From Acanthochromis polyacanthus (lineage: Eukaryota > Chordata > Actinopteri > Pomacentridae): a stretch of DNA of 64,000 nt. Position 1 is the stretch's first letter; every line of letters begins with the position of its first letter. This document shows positions 19,571 through 32,593 of the stretch, piece by piece. The DNA is taken from assembly GCF_021347895.1 (NCBI RefSeq), contig NC_067122.1, forward strand, positions 13,195,983 to 13,259,982, read 5' to 3'. Under the pieces are notes generated by a model. It was not told the origin of the DNA and made no database searches. It saw only the letters and a list, made by a program, of their open reading frames with translations. Position numbers and translations under genes: made by a program.

Positions 19571-22500
19571 TACCTCTTTGAAGCAAGTTCAGTGTGGAAT
19601 TTTTCTTTAAAATCAAAAGCAGCATTTATGTATTTAAAAAATGTTTTGCTAACAAAATGTATGTGTAGGAAACTTTTTGATAAGGTACAAGGATAACCCT
19701 ATTCAAGAACTACCCATCTTTCAATGCAGAACGTGCTTGGTCATATCTAACCCCCTCATACATAAATATGGGACTCAACCCATTTCAGTCTAATCCTCAT
19801 GGCCTTTGCTGTTTGCTCAGTCGTCTTTTCAACTCCACAAACTTGATTTGAAACTTTATGCAAAAGAAATGTGTGTGATTTTATTTGTAACATTTAAGGA
19901 TGAACTCACTCATGTGGACATAAATGTGTGGAGATAACGCTCTCCAGGTCTTCACAGATGTCTAAAGTGAAGGAATAATCCAGACAGACATGACCATCCG
20001 TCTGCATGCATAAAGCATCCATTCAATTCGTACTACAAGCCAAAGAAGACAGCCGGTCCAAAAGGGAGCTGATAGGCTCTGACAGAGGGACATGGTCGCC
20101 ACAAAGTAAATGACAAGGCAATACAGAGTCAGTCAGCCAAATTATTGGAAGATTACAATGTCAAAGTAAGTTTAACACAATATGGGCTCTACATTTTATT
20201 CTTATTCGAGGTAGTCAAAAGCTCTTTTATGATTTCCAAGCACATAGTTCAGTGCAGCGCTGCAGCCCTCCATTCGGACACAATCTCCCTTAAAGACTGT
20301 TTTTAAAAAAAGGAAATTCCAATTGTTTTGCTAAGTATTAGTTTGCAGACGAGGTACAAGTCAGCATAAACTACAGCTTTAGACGGCGACAAATGGAAAC
20401 CTTTTTAAGAATGAAGCAATGCCTTTAGACTGATTTAATCTTGAGTTTGCACATGTAATTGTATGTAAACAACACTGACCCAGTGTCTCACTCCCTTTGG
20501 TGAATGTTGTACCAGCTGTTCCACACTGCAGTAGTAGATTACATTAGTAGTTATGTTAATCTCTGTAATTAATGACTCTGCAGGGTATGCTACAGATGCT
20601 ACAGTCAAGTAAAGTAGTATTTTAAATCTTTTTGTTAGATTGAATCACTAGTACGTAAATAGCTTGGGCATAATCACACCTTAACTAACACTACAGGGTC
20701 TTAACTGCAATGTTTGGTCACCAATCGTAATCCTTTTTGTTAGAAGGCATTTTGGCGGAGCAGCTGTTGTCATAGATGTGCTACATAAAAACATCTTGAT
20801 AGGTAAAGACTATTTTATCACGATTATGCTGCATATTTGCGATATTATTACTTGATTTTGGTTTCATTATTTGTCTAACTGGACAATGACTTTATTGTGA
20901 AGCAGTCTGAAACTTGCTCTGCAGTTAAAGTTACTATATTCGAGTGGCATTGACTGCACTAATTGTTTGACGAGAAAGCAAAGAAGCATATTTCCCAAAA
21001 ATTTGCCGTTTTCAGCAAAACTCCATTATCTTGGTCATCATATCAGTTGTGATGACATTCGGGACTGCAATAATAAACAAAACAATGAATGTATATGTCA
21101 TCGTTGACTTAGTAACAGTACAACTTTGAAATAACTTTTCAGTTTAACTGAAATTTACTAAAGTTTAAGTTCTAAGATGAAAACAAAGATTGCTGTGTTG
21201 TTCTTAAAATAAACATATCTGCTGCCTCCTGGTTAATCTTTAGCCTAACCTACTTACCCAGGTTTTATTGGCTCATCCTTCCTTCCTGTGCACTCTTGTA
21301 CAGTTATATTTACCATTCCTGCCATGTCTTGTTTTACGACCATAAAGGGCTAATATTAGACCAAAATATGAAAGCCTATCTTCAAACCACCAACTTTTAA
21401 GCACCTATTACACCAGTGTAATTCAACTCAAAGACACTGTAACTCAGTCTTTTAAAGATGAATGAATGGAATAAATGGATTACAATACGTCCTGAAGGCT
21501 CCTTGCTTCATCCATCTGATCCGCTGCCAGTCTGTGACCCCTGTCAGAGGAGCACAGCATCTACTGATGTTGCCAAACAACTGTATGGAGCTAAACAGAG
21601 GCCGGCCCTGGTATGTTTAACAGTGGCATAAATAGCTCAACAGACTAAAATGGAAAGAAAAGGTCAGACTTTGACAGACGAGAATATGGTGGCACAGGTT
21701 GGGTAGGCCACTGAAGGAAAGGTCCCAGAGGCCTAATCAAAAACAGCTCATATCTCCTTTCAGTCTTTTGCATTCCTGTGTTGTCCATATTGTATGCTAT
21801 GGAGCATATTTTCAAGTGATAAGTGTTTTTTTTCTAATGGATACAATGATAAAGACACAAAAACCAAAAAACAGTCGGATGAGGTCATAAAGTTCCAGAG
21901 TCCATCAAATCCAGATGGCCTGTCCTCGCCTTGAAGAATTAATTAAGCCTGAGCATTGATAGCAAGTCCAAAAAGTCTTTACGCCAATTCTTCTTACTCA
22001 ACCAGTTTGGATGGCATTGTTGCCAGGTTGTTTAAACAATCCGTTTGGCTGATAAGAGGGCCAGTATCATAATACCACGCATGCTTCAATTATGCAATGA
22101 CCATTTTCACTCCACAAAGTTTGATATCTATAAACCATTTTCTACTGCAGGAACTTGCAGACTATTTTGACCACTAGAGACACCCCTGAATCTCTGTCAG
22201 GGTTATAAAAAAGTACCCCCTTCAGAGTAGGTAACCCTGAAACTGCCGTGTGGGTCTCAATGCTGATTGATTAAACTCATAGAATGCAAATGTCTATTAG
22301 TTGAATTAGGATATGACGTCAAGTGCCATTTGTTTCCCGCCCTTTCAATGTCCTTGTCACGGCTTTATTTCCAAAACATTGCTACTGTCAATGTAAAATT
22401 CCCCATGTAGACTTATATAATAAACCCTCTGTTGTTTTCCATGCTTATAGAACTGGAGATTTATCCAATAACTACTATTTGTTGCTGTTTTGGAGGCTCG

Positions 22501-24821
22501 CAGGAGTTAATGTTATGGTTGAAGCAGTCCGATCCTACACCACAATGGAAACAGAAGGGCCATTCCTGTAAACTTTTCTCCTGCTATGCACCTCCCCTGA
22601 GCTCCTGCAGTGAAAGGCTGCCTTATAATATGTACACATAACAAACCCATTCCAATGTACTTTAGATAATGTATCTGATTCATGTGTATTATCTTTATCA
22701 GAAGAAATTGTGTTTGACAGAATTAGACATTTTTGTACTATTTTAAATGCTACAGTCATGTGTACACCCACATGCGTTATTTTTTTCCAACAACACAGGT
22801 GTTTTGTGGTCCATTCCTCCAAGTGGACAGACACTGATGCTTTGGTCTTGCATACAATAGTGAAGTGAACACTTTGCTCAGTAGCAGATAAGAGCTTCAA
22901 ACCTGAGCAGCACTTCTGTTCCGTCCTTCAAAGAAGAAAAGCTCTCCCCTGTACCTTTAACACTCTTTCTACAGCCTTATTTCTTGCTGAAGAGTCTTTC
23001 TCAGCCTCTGATAAAACAGCTGCATGTGGGGTGAGAATGAATGACAGTTCTGGACACCATGTAACCCCTTGCACCTGCATTTGCATTCCTTTGAAATCAC
23101 CACACTCGACAACATCCTCCTGTTTTGTGGAACAACAAGCAGTACAGCCTTACAGAGATAGCCCGGGTGATGTTTAATTTGTTCATCCTTCACCTTACAG
23201 CCCTGCCTCCTGACTACGGTTTTAAACGATGTGGGCCACACATGAACACACATGCATGTGGAATTTCAAGGCACAATATGAGGTACAAAATCAAAAATGA
23301 TGTGCAAGAAATTAGTAACAAATGTGTATTTAACTATGATCAGACCCTATGATCAGTTTCAATTTTATTGACTTTTAACAACACAATGAAATCTTAATTA
23401 TTAGTCCTAAAATTAGTCTGGAAAAAGCACAAAATTAGCCAGTAAGTGTCTCAAAATGACATATTTATGAAAAAATAGACAAAATCTTCTAAAAACAAAA
23501 TGAGAATATGTTAAAATAGAGATTTAGAGTTCAGAGTGGATGGATCAGTCACACATTTTAACACAGGAGGTCCCTCTTCCTTATTCCTTATCAGTTAATT
23601 CCGATTAATTGAGGAATGATGAAATTGCTTATAACTAGACAAAGGTTGCATCCTAACGTACTATATGTTATAAACAAACAAACAAACAAAAACTCTAATT
23701 GTGCCTTTAAACTGAATGCAAATGCACTCTGTCTTTGTATCCTTTACTAGACACACACACTTGTTTTTTTGTTTTTTTTTATTGTACAAACACAAACACT
23801 CAACCCGGCCACCATCCTCCACAGATCAATTGAAATGATTTGTATACTGAGCAGATTGAATCCGGTACGCTTCGAGTCACGTTCTGACTATGATGCTGTG
23901 GGTTTTAATTGCCATCTCTTTTTATGACACTGTATCAAAGAGTTGTAGCCATGAAATACAACTCTGCCGTGCTGACTTGAATGTGCAGCTGTGTGCACCT
24001 TTATGGCACAGAGACACGCAGCAGCCATAAATAAGTTGCTCCGTACTGTCTTTGTTCTCTTACTGAGGCACAAATGTACTTAATTGAGCATGGAACCGTT
24101 TCTTCAAGTATAATATTTAGATCTTTTATTTATTTTATTTAATGTAAGACGGCTCATAAAAGAACTTTTGAAGATTTAAACCGCTTTTGTGTGACTCATT
24201 TCTGTTGGAGTGGATTTTGAAGGAGCGTTCAATGGATGTCCTATTTTCCCCGCTATGCCTGTGACACTCGCAGGGATAGAAACAGTGAGAGACAACAATA
24301 CTGTGCCCTGTAGCTTCTTTCATGTTGCTGCTCTGAGTTTGTGATGGAAATGAAGAGAATGCAAAGTAAAGTGGTAATGCATTAAAATTTAATTAGCGGA
24401 GGCAGTGAAGAGTTAAGAAAATCTCGCAGTTGTCATTTTCCCTCACAGTAAGGAATCTACAGTGCCATAATTTTCTGTATGGTTTTCTTGAAGGCTAGGG
24501 ATGAACCTGTGCCGGTGCATCTTTAGAAATTAGATTTATAATCAATCATGGATGCTCTCAAGTTCACTTAGTCTCTGAAGTATGATTCATACCTGCAGCT
24601 GACAGTATAAATTTTTAACATCTGCATTTTGTGGAAAAAGTAGTGAGCATAAATATAGGAGCTCAGTGGAACCAGAATTCTTTTCTTGATTGTAAAATCT
24701 CTGAATAATCAAGTATTGTTTTGGGATTTCCAAATACACACATGCACTATAGCTTTTAATGAGGTTGGTCTTTTCATTTTTCTAGTAAAAACACACGTAT
24801 TAAAGTAAAAAAAAGAATATT
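19571..24821. other. Long gene-free stretch
   Basis: No exon, RNA gene or mobile element recognised in about 5 kb. Minor items: an (AAAC)n run near 23673-23692, a T-rich run near 23762-23780, and CCACTAGAGACACC at about 22170, a poor CTCF-like match. The longest open frame is 121 codons (minus, 22535-22900) and resembles nothing known to me. Confidence 0.4.
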
Positions 24822-24847
24822 TATATATATATATATATATATATATA
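24822..24847. repeat. (TA)13 microsatellite
   Basis: Uninterrupted TA dinucleotides in AT-rich flank. Confidence 0.95.
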
Positions 24848-26284
24848 AGAATCATTCAATACACTCTTGTCTATATAGATACAATACCCAGATGCCATAT
24901 TTACTTTAAAGACATTACTGACGCAAGGCCCAGTAACTCCTTCAATGTGCATATTGTATTGTATTAGGACTGACTTAAAGCTGAAGTATGCTGATTTTTT
25001 TTTTGCCATCATAGAAAATCCACCCCATGATGGGAGACTTGGGCCAATCCCAGGTGTTTGCTGAGAAAAGGTTTTGTTCCTTTAGGCTGTTCTACACACA
25101 CAAATGCACATCCCATCCCTTCAGATAGTGGAAATCCGGCAGGAGATGTTGCTCTCCTGGCACTAGCAACAACTACCGATGCTGAAAAGTAACCCAGGAA
25201 CAGAAGGAAGGGCATATCAGAAATAGAGTCTGAAACAAAATGTGACAATAAAGGCAATAAAACATATGTCAGTATTGGTGTTGCGTGCTAAAGAACTGCT
25301 GTTTTATCCAGTAACTTCTATACTCGGAGCTTGCCATTTTTCTTGTAAACGGATGCTTTGTCCAATATCTTATTGTGTAGATTAACTGGTTAAGTTGTGT
25401 AGGTAGAATTACCATGCAAGCTAATGATAAAAGGCTATGGGTGAATTCTAATACCCGCAATACCATACTATGTAAAAGAGTCAGTATGTTCATAATATGT
25501 CACATGTAGAATGCCAAATGTCTTAGAATTTCCAGTTACATTTTGTAGTTTGTAAGCTGGCATGCTTTTATGGCCACTCTGACCCACAGTCCTTTGTGCA
25601 GTGCAAAATATGTCATGATGTCTCGCTTCAGTAACAGGCTTGAATCGCTGAGAACGCACAGCCAGGTATAAAGTTATAATGAAGTAATATGTCCCAGCCA
25701 TAAGCAACCGAAATTACTTTGTGAAAACGGTGTATTAAAAGGAAAATGACAAAGTAAGTGATGTGGGATGTGGGACATATTGAATGTTGCTCGTAGTTTA
25801 GCTCTCTGCTAACCATAGACAAAGGCTCAATACTGCATCTGTGGCTCCTTCAGTTTCAAATTTTTGTTCATGTTTACAATCGAGCATGTGTTGTGTATGC
25901 AGCATATGCATATGCTAATCTGGTGTGAGAAGTTTAGGACAGAAACAGAAAACCTGAGGTAAGAATGCAGGAGAATTTTTTGGTTTCTTTGTGTGCCTTT
26001 TCCAGATTTATGCCTACCATAGCTTTATCATTAAATTGTTTTTGGTGTTCAGGCTTTATGTGGTTATATATCAAATTTGACTTAGTCTGGCACAGTCTGA
26101 TTGAGTAGCTGTTGTCCTTGGGAAGATGGCTGTGATGCTTGAACATGAATAATGGTCCTGCTTGTTTATGGAAACCTGCATAGATTCAGTAAGAACCACT
26201 GTAGCAAATGCAACCAAAATTGGTTTAGTTCCATCTTCTTTGTGGTCAGCGTTTCAGACAGGAAAAAAAAATACAAATGTTACA
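24848..26284. other. Unannotated intergenic DNA
   Basis: Nothing beyond short chance frames. Confidence 0.4.
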
Positions 26285-26516
26285 TGAGGGCACTTTCGCC
26301 TTGCAGCAAGAAGATCCCTGATTCGGCCTCCCCAGGATCTTTCTACATGGAGTTTGGAATATGAGTGTAGTTGTTTGTCTGTATATGTAGCCCTATGATA
26401 GACTGCAGACCTGTCCAGGGTGTCCCCTGCCTTCACCCTAAGTCAGCTGGGATAGACTCCAGCTCCCCCATGACCCTAATGAAGATTAAGCAGTGTTTAG
26501 ATAATGGATGGATGTT
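26285..26516 (+). mobile_element. Teleost tRNA-type SINE, 3' portion
   Basis: Reads in order: CGCCTTGCAGCAAGAAGATC (tRNA-like, degenerate B box CTGATTCGGCC), TTTCTACATGGAGTTTGGAA, TTGTTTGTCTGTATATGTAG, CCTGTCCAGGGTGTCCCCTG, TCAGCTGGGATAGACTCCAG, and the tail GATAATGGATGGATG. This order matches an abundant SINE-like repeat of ray-finned fish. The 5' A-box region is lost and there is an internal deletion. Confidence 0.75.
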
Positions 26517-29047
26517 GCATGGGGTACATAGCCATCCTCCATGGTGACCAGAGCACAACCAACCAACAGGGGTAATTAAAATGAACTTGTCTGTTTAAAT
26601 GCAAATTAATAATTCACAATGGATGGGCTCTTATTATTCATCTTCTACCTTGAATGATGGATGAGTGCATGCAGTCTGAAAATGTTTTCATAATTGATCA
26701 GTGACTCTCAGCTGCAATACAAATTAGCTGCAAAATTAGTCAGGGTGAAAACAGAGCCAGTTAACACACAGTTGATGGACCCCTTTCTGGTCAGGATCCT
26801 TGAATCTTAACAGGTTCATTTGTCTGCTCTCAACTGTTATTGATGCAGTGGGATGTGAAAATGTTTCTCAGTTAATAGGTCTAAGAGGGATTTGAGTTGT
26901 TACATAAAATAAACAAGGCAGCAGCTTCTCTAAGCTGCCAGACACATCCAGACAAGGAGGAGAGAACCTGCAGAGTTCAACAAGAAATTTCTGACATGTA
27001 GTATGATGAAACCAGGGGCAACTGCACCTTATCTTTTTATAATGGAAAAGGTTGGCATTGTAGTCCTCCATTTTAGCAGGTAACAGAGCTCAGATATTAC
27101 CCAGACATCCTTTGTTTTGCTCATTATATACCTGCTGCTCATGGCAAAAGCAGAAAAGATGGTTAAGTAATGCTGCTCATTTTAGAATAGTCTGAGGTAA
27201 GAGAGGATAACTAACAGTTGTGCTTGCAACAAGAGAGTAGGAAACCAAGAGCAGTAAATGGAGAGAGGATGATTCATGGTGCAGTATCAGGAATGTGCTT
27301 ACGTGAGGTGGTACGGGATGTACCAGACCCCCACTGAAGGTTACAGATATACTAAAAAGATTTTTGTACTTTATCATTCACATGATTAATTGTGTTTCAG
27401 CTGGTCACCCATAGGGTCATTCCAGTTCCAAGAGATTATTGCAGGAGAAAATGTAAAAGTTTTCTCCAAACTTCTGATATCCTGAGTTCAAACTACCCAA
27501 TCATGTCGCTGCACTTTGTAGTTTATGGTATACATATATTACTTTTCTTACTGCAATCTGAATTTGTTAATCATTTCTACCATATCATAATCTTTCCTTA
27601 GTAAAGCAAATCTGTGTTCGAAAGATAAAAAACAAAAAATGAGGAAACAGCTTAGTGGGTGTTTTATCTTTGGATAAGATAAGGATTTCTCATGAGCAGT
27701 AGCAAACATTTCACTCTGATATAGTATTCGTCTGATTTGCAGGAAGTACAAAGAGCTACAACGGCTACATCCACACTGTAATTCAGAGTCTTAGACTCAG
27801 ACTCTTTCTAGTCTGAGATGTGAGTTTCTTAGAGGGAAGGTATGAGGCTCGAGATATTTCTAAGTTATGAATCCACGAGGGTGTCGGAGAAAAGGTGAGC
27901 TTCAGTTTGTCTTTAACGCTCACATTAACGATTCTGAACTGTTTACCAACCAGAGGAGCTGAAGTTCCAAAAAAGATGATTATTTTTTTTCTCTCAGTTC
28001 TCTTAAGAAGACAATGATGAACACAAACATTCTTTAAGTATTGAGCAGCGTGACCTTCATCTGTCTCACCTGCTTGTGTTCTCACACTGGCACCAAAATA
28101 AGCCCACAGCTGGAATACAGCAGGAGATTGAACAGCACTGTAAACAACACAAGTACTCATGACCTCTGGTATTTTAATGAAAGTAAAGAAAATCTGGAGG
28201 AAGGCTTGCTCTCTAGCACTTGAGTTGAGCACTCACTGCTGCACACTCAGAAATAAAGATTCAGGAATAGTGCATGTTTGTACCAAAACTAGACCAAAAA
28301 GAGTACTTTAGCCACAAGTACAACAAAATATAGTGTGGCATATTGTATATATTGTAAAGATTCAGCCTGTATGAAAGTTATGGGAGGCTTAAGTGTTTAC
28401 ACTGATTATTTCACACCACATCGTATACTTCTAGCCAAAAGGTTTACATCTTTAAAAAGTGTATTGTTGGTGTTTTTTTTTAGAATCGAAAGTACAATAT
28501 ATTTTTAAGGTTTAGTGTAAAATAAGCATCAAAGCTGCAATCAAAGACAGCTTTCATTTTTAATGAATCAGCTGATTATTTTGTTTCTCTGGATCCGGAA
28601 AACTAAAAAAGAAAAACAATTCTCTGAAGACCAAGTCGGTATATTTAAAAAAAAAACTTTTCATATTTGAAAAGCTGGAAACTACGAAGTTTTTGCTGAC
28701 TGATTTAAATGATCAATCATTTATAGCTGCAATTTCATTCTCCAGTAGTTGTGTCAAAAAAGAAGTATGTACAATTTCTTGCTAAAGATGACAAGTGAAG
28801 TTATCACATTTTCGATATAGTCACATATGACATGTTTTGATAAATGTAACATTTGGCTCCGAGAGGTGGTTTGCAAGAAACGGCAGTGTAGTTTACTGCT
28901 CCAGCACTGCACAAGGTACGGTTCTGGTGTATATTTTTCTGAGCGTGATTCTTTGCTCTCCTCATCAGTTTCCCCCTCTCCCTGGTTATGAATATTTAAG
29001 AGAGCTTCAGACCAACAGCCAGAGGCACATGGTGGAGGGAGAGAGAC

Positions 29048-29053
<6 letters not shown>
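26517..29053. other. Unannotated intergenic DNA
   Basis: No gene supported. A 149-codon minus-strand frame (27783-28232) is Ser/Lys-rich, without domain or splice evidence. Confidence 0.4.

Positions 29054-29084
<31 letters not shown>
29054..29084. repeat. (AG)15 microsatellite in a purine-rich stretch
   Basis: A nearly pure GA repeat preceded by GAGAGACAGAGACAG units and GGTGGAGGGAG. The frames rich in RERERE or SLSLSL here are translations of the repeat. Confidence 0.9.
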
Positions 29085-29086
<2 letters not shown>

Positions 29087-29384
29087 CATACAGTCTGAGT
29101 TTGGGATAATGGGAGAGGAACTGAAATTTAGAGGAGTGCAGAGTGAGAGATTTGGGTGGTGATGGTCATATTCTTAGCCGAGCAGTGGGCAGCAGGAGGC
29201 AGATACAGCATGTGCTTAAGAGAAAGTAAACTGGTGCAATAGGTCAGCCTGTGGGACCTCCACGTACTGCTGCCTACCGGCCATGATTTAATTATGATTG
29301 CTTGTTCACTCACACCTCTACACTAGATCGGTTCAAATGGATCGATTTTAGGGTTTTCTATTCAAACTATCGGACAACTGACAT
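29085..29384. other. Unannotated DNA between microsatellite and SINE
   Basis: Nothing recognised. Confidence 0.4.
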
Positions 29385-29500
29385 ACAGCATAGTGGTGCA
29401 GTGGTGTATCGCCTCACAGGGAGAAGGTTCAACTGGTTTGATTGGTGATTTTTAATTGGCTGTGAATGTGAGGGTAAAAGGGATATTTCTATGATTTTGT
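29385..29500 (+). mobile_element. Decayed copy of the same SINE family, 5' portion
   Basis: CATAGTGGTGCAGTGGTGTA (A-box region), CGCCTCACAGGGAGAAGGTT and GGTTTGATTGG (B-box region), then TTAATTGGCTGTGAATGTGA. This is the 5' half of the SINE whose 3' half is preserved at 26285-26516. The central part is deleted. Confidence 0.6.
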
Positions 29501-32200
29501 TGTCCTATGAAAGTCAACAGTAATTAGTAAAGCTGCAAAATAAGTTCCTAATCTCAGTCAGTGCCATGAACTCTCTGATGAGTAAGGCATCATGATCTTC
29601 TTCTCATGTTTTCGAGCGAGTTAACTGTCTGTTGCATTGTGTTCATTGTCCCTGCCAGTGGTATCTGAGTGCCTCCAATTGGCTCAGAAATCTCCCTCAG
29701 TGAAAACAACATCCACAGTCCTGTGTGTTATTGTGTGGTATAATTGTAGGGACACGATGTGACTTCAGCGTGACAGAGATGGCAAGCAGAGGAAAGTAAG
29801 GAAAGTGACATAAAATCCTCTGGAGCAGCCACTAAGAGATTAGCTTTTAAACAAAACCAAAGAGGATAGGAACTAATAAACGAAACAGAGCCGTGCACTT
29901 GTACTGCCAGGGACCAAACTGAGTGTCTTTGGAAAAAAAGATGTCAATATGAATCACAATTATTTCCCATGGAAACACAAATTATGTTGTGAGAAAAACG
30001 TCATATCAGCTTCCCCGCTCCTCTCAGTGGAGAAGATTGCCGCTGACAAACTGCTGGAACAATGGTAATTCACTTTCCGATCCACTATGAATTGATGAAT
30101 TCCATCACCTCCATCTTTGCACTGCAGCACTTTTGACTGCAGCAACTTTAGAATAATGTAGGCAGCCGCTGATATTTCTTCTCCTCACATGGTGCTCAAG
30201 AGCTGGAGGGGTGTGGATGGTAATTGGTTTGACTGGAGGTTCAGTCGGCTGCAGGAAGGGGGTTCGCCGGTAGTGATAACTGCATCTCTCACTCGCAACT
30301 CTGTCTTCATACATCACTGAGTCAAATTTGAATAATTCATCAGCATGTTGTGGGTTTATTTTGTCAAAGCATCCCCAGACATGATGAAGGGCAGGGTTTG
30401 GATGTGGGAGGAAGAGGAAGCAGCAGACTCTCAGGGAATGATCAACATAGTTATTAGTTCTTGTCAGAAACTTGTCTCACATCCATCATGAGTAATTAGG
30501 TTTATGACATGCAAAGGCACAACATCTTATTTTGAAAATTAATGGGGAGTCAATCTAAATGCAGAACACTGTCTGGAAATAAGTACAGGTTCCGTGGATA
30601 TCAAAATAATCTCGGCTTCACATTACAGATTCTCCTTCTGAAGTAGTTTGGTTGTGCTTTCTGTTGTGTCTGCCGCCTTATATTGACAGGAAAACTTTTC
30701 TTTTTGTTTTTCTTCTGCAGACAAAATAATACACTCAGTCTAATGTATGAATCTCTCTAATAACTAAGTCTGTACATGAACATTTAGTTCATCCCTCTTT
30801 AGTTAAGATGACTTTGGTTGCCCTGCAGCAAATGTCTCCATTGTAGGATCCACCACCCACTCAAGAAGGACCGCAAGAAACTGGAGCGTTTTGCTTCACT
30901 CGTCTGTTAAAATTCAAAAGTGCTCACTCTTGTACTTTTGCCTTCTGAGATAAATGTCTTTGTTAATGACAATCACACCCTGCTGCCAGCTCGAATGTTT
31001 GCCATGTTTGCATCTTCATCACAATTATCGCCGTCCTCCTTTGAAATCTTTGAACAGTGGTTTTCATGCCTCAAAAGTACCTTTGTGTTTTTTTTATACC
31101 GCATAAATGACAGCTACCCTCTGGGACTTGTCTCACTATAGCCTTTCTCAAATTTGCAAAACACTTGCCGCTTCCCAAGTTCCAAGAAGTTGCATCTTTA
31201 AATCCACGTCTCCGCTTGCAACAAGGATGAGGTGAGCTTAGACTGATTTGGTGTAAAAATATCCTGCTATTTTTAATTTCTCACTCCTTTTTGCTTCTAT
31301 GAACTCTTCTGTCAATTTAATTTTACGACTCACGAAAACTCAGCACCTTCCTTTCAGGCCACAAAATTGCATGATGCCCTGCCTAGATATGACTTCCAGG
31401 CTGGGTTTTGTGGGTTTTGTGCTTGACTGTCTTGGAGGCCTTCTTTAAACAGTGTCCTGCTGAGACACCTGCGGGATCTTCTTTTCAGAGAAGCTGACAT
31501 TCAGTCGTGTCTCTCAGGCTCATGGCTAGCTCTCCAGGGAAGCAGAAGAAACAAAAGCCCGACGTGGCATGGATCCTGACAAACCCAGTCGCTGTAGATT
31601 GGTTCTGGCCTCCCTGCTGAGATACACTGATAAGGCTGGGCAACTGACTGACAGTATCCTCTTTCTTACTAAGAAAAATGTGCCGCTTCCTTTTCTCGTC
31701 TGTCTCCAATAGAATGAAATGCACCTTTTAAATTTCTACAAATTCAAGCATAATATTCTACAACTGTAATTTGACAGTATGGAGAGTAGAGCAATGAAAA
31801 AAATCCTGGAAAATATCTTTTTGTCAAGAATAATGTGATCATGAATTTCATACTCCTTTTTTATTCAGAAAGGATTCATGACTCCTTCAGCACTGGCATT
31901 GAGCATCGGAATTTCAGATGAATTGTAAGGTGCAGACTTGCTTCATATAGATGCAGTAACAAGGACATTGAGATGCTTTGACGTATAGCATGCTGAGTGT
32001 TGTTCAGTGATGCAGCTGTATGTGCAAGTCGTCATAGATCTGAATGGGCTTGAAGAGATTTTACTGCATTTCAGGGAAGTATTTACCAAGATAAGTGGTG
32101 AACTACTCGACCTCTTAAGGTGGATAATAATATTAATATGTGACATTTTAAAGGACAGTTTTATCCTTAAGGTCCTGAGTGTAACTTTAAAAAAAATCTG
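29501..32200. other. Unannotated DNA, possible regulatory sequence
   Basis: No gene supported. At 30000-30120 there is a run of motif-like words, including a SOX-type AACAATGG followed by TAATTC. It could be an enhancer, but there is no comparative evidence. Confidence 0.3.
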
Positions 32201-32201
32201 G

Positions 32202-32238
32202 TACATCATAAAAAAATAATAATGCATCAGAATCAATG
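32202..32238 (+). repeat. Short dispersed repeat, first copy
   Basis: Shares a 21-bp identical core (32218-32238, starting AATAATGCATCAGAATCA) and its preceding TACAT..CATAAAAAA with 32547-32581. See that entry. Confidence 0.7.
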
Positions 32239-32546
32239 TTGGTGTTTGTAACTGACACATCCCAACCTGTAATAATAATTTCAAAAATATCTTTATGAAA
32301 ATTATTATATGGAAAATATTTTTTTTTTCATTTTGTTTCATAAAAATAAAAAATAAACATCAGTGGCATAATGTAAACAAACTGACATTTAAAGGTTAAA
32401 ATCCTAAAAATGAAGGATTATTTGGCAATTATTAACAAAATATGTCTCTGAAAGTAGAAAATAATGTATTTTTATGGTGTGTTTTCTGACAAGGACACCT
32501 TTACCGTTACGGTTGTGATTGTAGCTCTTTTTTTTTTGGTAAATGT

Positions 32547-32581
32547 TACATGGCATAAAAAATAATGCATCAGAATCAATG
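32547..32581 (+). repeat. Short dispersed repeat, second copy
   Basis: Same core and lead-in as 32202-32238, in the same orientation, 343 bases downstream. T/A-rich sequence before each copy is also similar. It may be a local duplication or two ends of an unknown element. Confidence 0.7.
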
Positions 32582-32593
32582 AATCTTCAAAGT

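Noticed and set aside
22163..22180. CCACTAGAGACACC as a second CTCF site
   Set aside because: Mismatches in the GGC part of the core; weaker than the site at 10542.
29041..29109. RERERE/SLSLSL coding-like repeats
   Set aside because: Translation of the (AG)n microsatellite.
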